Origin: Silurus meridionalis
Taxonomy: Eukaryota > Chordata > Actinopteri > Siluriformes > Siluridae
Reading direction: 5' to 3'
Length of the DNA: 64,000 bases
Assembly: GCF_014805685.1 (NCBI RefSeq)
Contig: NC_060906.1
Span: 5,729,998-5,793,997, forward strand
Made by a program: the position numbers and the translations under genes. The notes beneath the pieces were generated by a model. It was not told the origin of the DNA and did no database searches. It saw only the letters and a list, made by a program, of their open reading frames with translations. Shown in pieces: positions 59,445 to 64,000 of the stretch (position 1 is the first letter of the stretch; each line of letters opens with the position of its first letter).

Positions 59445-62359
59445 CAGTGGAACCCGGTTATGTCGATGTCCTAGGGGTCGCCAAAAGCATCGAGGTTACC
59501 GATGATCGAGATAAACGAAAATCAAAATGGCGGCAATATATTAACGTGCTTGAAATGTCTTTATGTACATGATGTGCGTTAATAAATGAGAATGTGCATG
59601 CACGTGTTTTTGAAGGGTTTTTTACACAAAAAAAAAAGGGTTTTTTTGCTCCCAGCCTTTTCCAGGTGTGAAATAGCCTGATTTAGGAGGAAGATGACTG
59701 TGTCTTCCACTCTTATGCCAGGTTGGTAGGCAAACTGAAGTGGATCCATTGATGGGCTCACCAGAGGTCGGAGATGAGTGAGCACCAGCCTCTCCAATGT
59801 TTTCATCAGATGCGAGGTCAGCGCTACTGGTCGATAGTCTCCGAAGTCTTTTGGACGCGGCGTCTTTGGAACAGGCACCACGCAGGATGTTTTCCATATC
59901 TGTGGCACCTTTCCCAGCTTCAGGCTCAGGTCAAACATGTACAGCAATATGCCGCACAGCTGGTCTGCACAGGTCTTAAGTAGCCTGGAGCTGATGCCGT
60001 CTGGGCCTGCAGCCTTCCTCGCTTTGATCTTCCTGAGCTCCATTCTCACCTGGGCTTCTGTAAGGGGCAGTGTGTATTGGATGGAGTGTTGACTGGAGGG
60101 AATCGGCAGGGGGGGAAGTTAGGTGTGTTGTGTATTGTCTGTGAGCTGATAGCAGTGCAGAGAGAGGTGGGGCTGGAGCTGCTTGCTGTGGAAGCAGAGA
60201 GGGGGGATTGCAGCAGGGGGACTGGATGGGGGCAGGAGGGTAGCTGATCAAATCTGTTAAAGAATAGATTGAGATCATTCACCCACTTCTGGTCACCCAC
60301 AGCCTGAGAGCTTGGCTCCTTATGACCAGTGATGGTTTTGAGCCCCTTCCACACACCGCTGACATTGTTCTGCTGCAGCTGATCCTCCATCTTCCTCCTG
60401 TAGCATGCTTTTCCTTCCCTGATCTTCTTTCTCAGTTCTCTCTGGACAGTTTTCAGCTCTTCCTTGTTTCCTGATTTAAACACCCTCTTCTTCTCTTTAA
60501 GGAGAGTCTTTATATCAGGGTTAATCCATGGTTTGTTGTTGGGAAAACACCGTACAGTCCTGGTGGGTACAGTATTCTCCACACAGAAGTTAATGTAGTC
60601 CGTAATACAGTCTGTTAGACTGTCAATATCCTCCCCATGTGGACTGCACAATTCCTCCCACATAGTTGTTTCAAAACAGTCTTTCAGAGCCTCATCGGTC
60701 TCATCAGACCATGTCGTCACTGTGCGGGAGGTAGCTGGTTGCCTGCATACAAGGGGTTTGTACACAGGTAGGAGATGAACCAGGTTGTGATCCGATCTTC
60801 CCAAGGGGGGGAGAGGTGATGAAGCATAGGCCTCCTTTGAGTTTGCATAAAATAAGTCCAGTGTTTTATTGTCTCTGGTGTGGCATGAAACATACTGAGT
60901 GAATGTGGGCAGAGTGGTGGATGGAGGGGCATGATTAAAATCTCCAGAGATAATGAGAAGGGCATTTGGGCTCTGTGTTAACAGTCTGTTAACAACAGAA
61001 TGCAGGACATCGCATGCCGATTCACCGTCAGCAGAGGGGAGAATATATGCCGCTATTGTGAGAACATGCAAGAATTCCATCGGCAGATAGTACGGCCTCA
61101 TGTTAGCGTCTAAAAGCTCAATATCCTTACAGCAGATCTGCTCTTTAATAGTGATGTGTCCAGTTTTACACCATCTATTATTCACAAACACTGCCAGTCC
61201 TCCTCCCTTTCTCTTACCGCTCTCCATCGTTCTGTCCACACACAGTAAATCAAATTCATCCGGAGCCACGGTTGTATCCGGTGTTAGCTTGGTTAGCCAT
61301 GACTCAGTGAACAGCATGATGCTACATTACCGGAATTCCCTCTGATGCCGGGTAAGAGCCGCTAGCTCGTCCATCTTGTTGAGTAAAGATCTTACATTTT
61401 CCATGACGATGGACGGGAGAGTTGGTCTGTAACGTCTCCTTTTAGTCTGACACAAAGCTCCAGCACGGTTCCCCCGTCTTCTCCTTCTTAGCTCGCGGGG
61501 AATATCCGTTTTTTCTTCTAGAAGTATCGGCATGTTGCGGAATGCTAACATCTGATCCCTGGTGTAAACAATAGGACCATGGCTGTGAACAAAGTTCAAA
61601 GAAGCAGGAAAAGTAGAGCAAACTTTGTGACTTTGTTAATGTCCATCGTGCAGTTGGCAATTTTCACGCGTACACTCAAAAATGAAAAAAACACAAAGTG
61701 CCGGAACACTATAAAATAAATAAATAAAAGCACAAACTTAACGGGAGCTGCTGCAACAGGCTGCCACTTGGGCAGCGCCTAACATTCATGGCGGTCTGTG
61801 TAATTGCGTATACGTATCCCGCTACGTACCCTTCTTCTCGGATTCCACATTCTCTCAACAGCTGCGCTTTCACCCCGGATTATCCCGATCCTGCTGTTTT
61901 CCATGTTCACACTGTCTGCACCACGTTTATCCATTGCTGCCCAGCGCTGCGCTTTCCATAGCGCGGATCCGTGGATTCTCTACACGAATTGTCTCTGCTT
62001 TCACAGAACTTCGTGGACCGCGCTCCCGGAGCGCACCACTGGATATTACTGCTTCACTACAAGTATTGGTGGATTATCTCCTGAGTATTCTCAAACTTTG
62101 TTTGCGTTTACTTCGGCTTCCTCATCCTTATTCGCATTACAGGTTATCCCGATCCGCATGACCAATCAAACTAATTGTGTAAAAAACCTCCAAAAACACG
62201 TGCATGCACATTCTCATTTAATAACGCACATCATGTACATAAAGAAATTTTAAGCACGTTAATATATTGCCCCTATATTGGTTTTCGTTGGTCTCGATAA
62301 TCAGTTATCTCGACGCTTTTTGGCGTCCTCTAGGCCGGTGACATAACCGGGTGTCACTG
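59445..62359. mobile_element. Large inverted-repeat element of the CAGTGGAACCC MITE family with a LINE inside
   Basis: Starts CAGTGGAACCCGGTTATGTC after TA (59443-44) and ends ATAACCGGGTGTCACTG before TA (62360-61), so the target duplication is intact. The outer ~190 bp on each side are inverted copies of each other (ACGTGCATGCACATTCTC; TTAACGCACATCATGTAC in both). The 2.5 kb between holds a LINE fragment (59,645-61,600) and about 480 bp of unassigned sequence. The 647-bp relative at 20.46 kb has only short terminal repeats. Confidence 0.8.
59645..61680 (-). mobile_element. Jockey-superfamily LINE (Rex1/CR1/L2-type), 5' part only
   Basis: Minus strand. The leader RRYRPTLPSIVMENVRSL is followed by an endonuclease domain (FTESWLTKLTPDT, GGGLAVFVNNRW, ISGDFNHA, GRSDHNLVHLLPV; 61,317-60,046). 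After a frameshift comes the start of RT (KAAGPDGISSRLLK, FGDYRPVALTSHLMKTLERL, DPLQFAYQPGI), ending at 'HLEKAGS' near 59,650. One in-frame stop sits at 61,327. The catalytic RT core and 3' end are missing, the opposite of normal LINE 5' truncation. Confidence 0.85.
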
Positions 62360-62816
62360 TATTTGCACATTTTCTTGTCTTTGCTGCTGTAAACAAAAAT
62401 GTTCCCACTGTTGGACAAATAAAGGTATATCTTGTTTTAACTTATCCTGAGTTACACTATTAACATGATCATCAACACTGAAATATTTTAGGTAAAGTAA
62501 ATCGAATCACAAGGTGACACTCTGAAACATATCTACACTTTTGATAGAAGACTGTCAGGGTAACATGGTGTAGTGATTATAAAAAAAACTCTAACAGGTC
62601 AATATCTAACATTACCAAAGATGCTGAATTTTCTGCAGAACGGTAACTTTATTTTTACGATTATTTTAGTTTTTACAAAGAATTAAAAATCGAACAGAAA
62701 TTAAACAATAACTCAACTTCATTGTCTGCACTGTTGTCTGATGTGTGTGTGTGTGTGTACGCACATCAGTGTCTCAGTTTTCTGTACCTTAACCCATTAC
62801 GATCCACTACTAATTC
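62360..62816. other. No gene recognised; short (GT)n
   Basis: AT-rich with a GT run near 62,742. No exon recognised. Confidence 0.35.
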
Positions 62817-63125
62817 TTAATTGCCCATACCTTCCTTGTCCCTGAACTGAAGCATCCAAAAAAATGCAGCTGTTTTATATGCTTGTCTCTGCAATGTCCC
62901 TTCAAATCTACCCTCCTCCTGTGGCTCATCCCCTGGCTCCTTCTCTGGCTCATCCTCTATGTCCTGTAGTACTGACTCTCCTAGTAAGCGCTGTGAGGCG
63001 ATTGATGTCCGTCTGCGGTTGGAGCCATTACGCAGCATAGATTTGAGTGTTGAAGCAAAGTAAATGAAGCTACCATCTATAGAACTGCTGAACAAAACAG
63101 ATTTCTCCACTTCCTTCTCACCTGA
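62817..63125 (-). CDS. Unknown ORF or terminal exon
   Basis: Minus frame of 97 codons: EKSVLFSSSIDGSFIYFAST, SNRRRTSIASQRLL, an acidic EDEPEKEPGDEPQEEG and a stop. It is open upstream to about 63,120. Composition suggests real coding sequence, but no family is recognised. It lies against the RTE LINE on the other strand, so it could be the end of a truncated gene. Confidence 0.3.
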   Translation of the reverse strand, partial: SGEKEVEKSVLFSSSIDGSFIYFASTLKSMLRNGSNRRRTSIASQRLLGESVLQDIEDEPEKEPGDEPQEEGRFEGTLQRQAYKTAAFFWMLQFRDKEGMGN

Positions 63126-63129
63126 GGGC

Positions 63130-63780
63130 AGTAGAATGGTGCGGTTACAGGGAGGAGAGGTGGAGGAGTTCAGGTACCTGTGGTCAACAATGTAAAGTAA
63201 TGGAGAGCATGTTAGGGAGGTAAAGAAAAGAGTGCAGGCAGGGTGGAGTGGGTGGAGAAGAGTGACAGGAGTGATTTGTGATAGTAGGGTATCTGCAAGA
63301 ATGAAAGGAAAAGTTTATATAGGACTGTGGTGAGACCTGCGATGTTGTATGGATTAGAGACAGTGGCATTGAGTAAAAGACAGGAGGTGGAGCTGGAGGT
63401 AGCAGAGCTGAAGATGTTGAGGTTTTTGTTGGGAGTGACGAGGATGGACAAGATTAGAAATGAGTTTATTAGAGGGACAGCACATGTAGGATGTTTTGGT
63501 GACAAGGTGAGGAGGCGAGATTGAGATGGTTTGGACATGTGCAGAGGAGGGACATGAGGTATATTTCGGTAGGAGAATGCTGAGGATGGAGCCACCAGGT
63601 AGGAGGAAAAGAGGAAGGCCATGGAGAAGGTTCATGGATTTGGTGAGGGAAGACATGCAGGTAGTTGGTGTGAAAGAGGCAGATGTAAAGGACAGGTGGG
63701 GTATGGAGATGGATGATCCGCTGTGGAGACCCCTAATGGGAGCAGCTGAAAGAAGAAGAAGGAGGAGTGGACAATATGTC
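63130..63780 (+). mobile_element. RTE-type LINE, C-terminal part of ORF2
   Basis: Plus-strand pieces in shifting frames: VTGVICDSRVSARMKGKVYI, VVRPAMLYGLETVALSKRQE, ELKMLRFLLGVTRMDKIRNE, RRMLRMEPPGRRKRGRPWRR and DMQVVGVKEADV. This is the well-known C-terminal region of an RTE family in fish. Several frameshifts; no RT core. Confidence 0.85.
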
Positions 63781-63899
63781 TCTAAAGGTACTGCTGGGAA
63801 GTTAGTATGGGCAATCGAGAACTCAAGAATTGTTATTTAAATATTTAAAAAATACAGGAACCATAGATAGAATTTAGGTTTTAATTTCCTTTTCGCTTT

Positions 63900-64000
63900 T
63901 TTTCTCCCCCCCCTCTTCTTTCCTCTCTGTGTTCGCTCCACACTCCAAATCAGTAGGTGGCGGTAATTCACCTTTTCGTTGGTCTGCCAAACCGCCATAA
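63900..64000 (+). mobile_element. 3' end of the RNase H LINE family
   Basis: GTTCGCTCCACACTCC, CAGTAGGTGGCGGTAATTC and CTGCCAAACCGCCATAA are the plus-strand equivalent of the 3' ends at 54.3 and 55.3 kb. The window ends before the tail finishes. Confidence 0.85.

Overview
The window is vertebrate, almost certainly teleost. Genes are split into small exons with GT/AG introns. The repeats are fish types: Tc1, Helentron-like Helitrons with an endonuclease, L2/Rex1, RTE, I/Nimb-like and L1 LINEs, HARBI1, piggyBac and TA-flanked MITEs. Several interspersed repeats look like those I know from otophysans, perhaps catfish, but that rests on memory only. No bacterial, CRISPR or phage features were seen.

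Layout. 1-14.8 kb is a minus-strand mosaic of gene fragments. It holds two pieces of an ICE1-like pseudogene and two exon clusters of an eIF4G-type gene (13.07-14.24 kb: poly-A-binding flank and eIF4E-binding motif; 7.99-8.28 kb: MA3 domain). These are interrupted by L1 and Tc1 remnants, an 8-bp satellite, a 1,168-nt adenine run, a triplicated MITE and a 40-bp minisatellite. 17.0-22.2 kb carries the best gene, a 12-exon minus-strand gene related to the C-terminal part of ICE1 (little elongation complex subunit 1). All splice phases agree and encode about 429 aa. Its 3' flank is a copy of the last exon of the next gene. 22.4-25.5 kb has promoter-like DNA, a coiled-coil ORF, and piggyBac and HARBI1 scraps. 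26-30 kb carries a short SOX30-like HMG-box gene (plus strand, 4 exons, about 278 aa) whose promoter region is tandemly duplicated. 30.4-42 kb is an L2 LINE followed by three decayed Helentron copies, two of them inside a 1.9-2.4-kb tandem duplication. 44-50.4 kb has a 45-bp-type minisatellite and two small exons, possibly the start of an NLR-like gene, separated by a near-perfect 3.3-kb array of a 13-bp unit. 50-64 kb is nearly all transposon remains: a retroviral pol scrap, a tandemly duplicated RNase H LINE, a zinc-finger family, an inverted-repeat element with a LINE inside, and RTE.

Themes. The same short segments recur in different places and orders: the ICE1-like 5' exons, the SOX30-like tail, the MITE and the Helentron. 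Most duplications begin and end at 10-13-bp direct repeats. Only the ICE1-like and SOX30-like genes look able to make a protein. SOX30 is known mainly from testis and ICE1 acts in snRNA transcription. Two shortened paralogues sharing a 3' end in a repeat-dense mosaic would fit a young sex-linked, B-chromosome or pericentromeric region, but that is inference.
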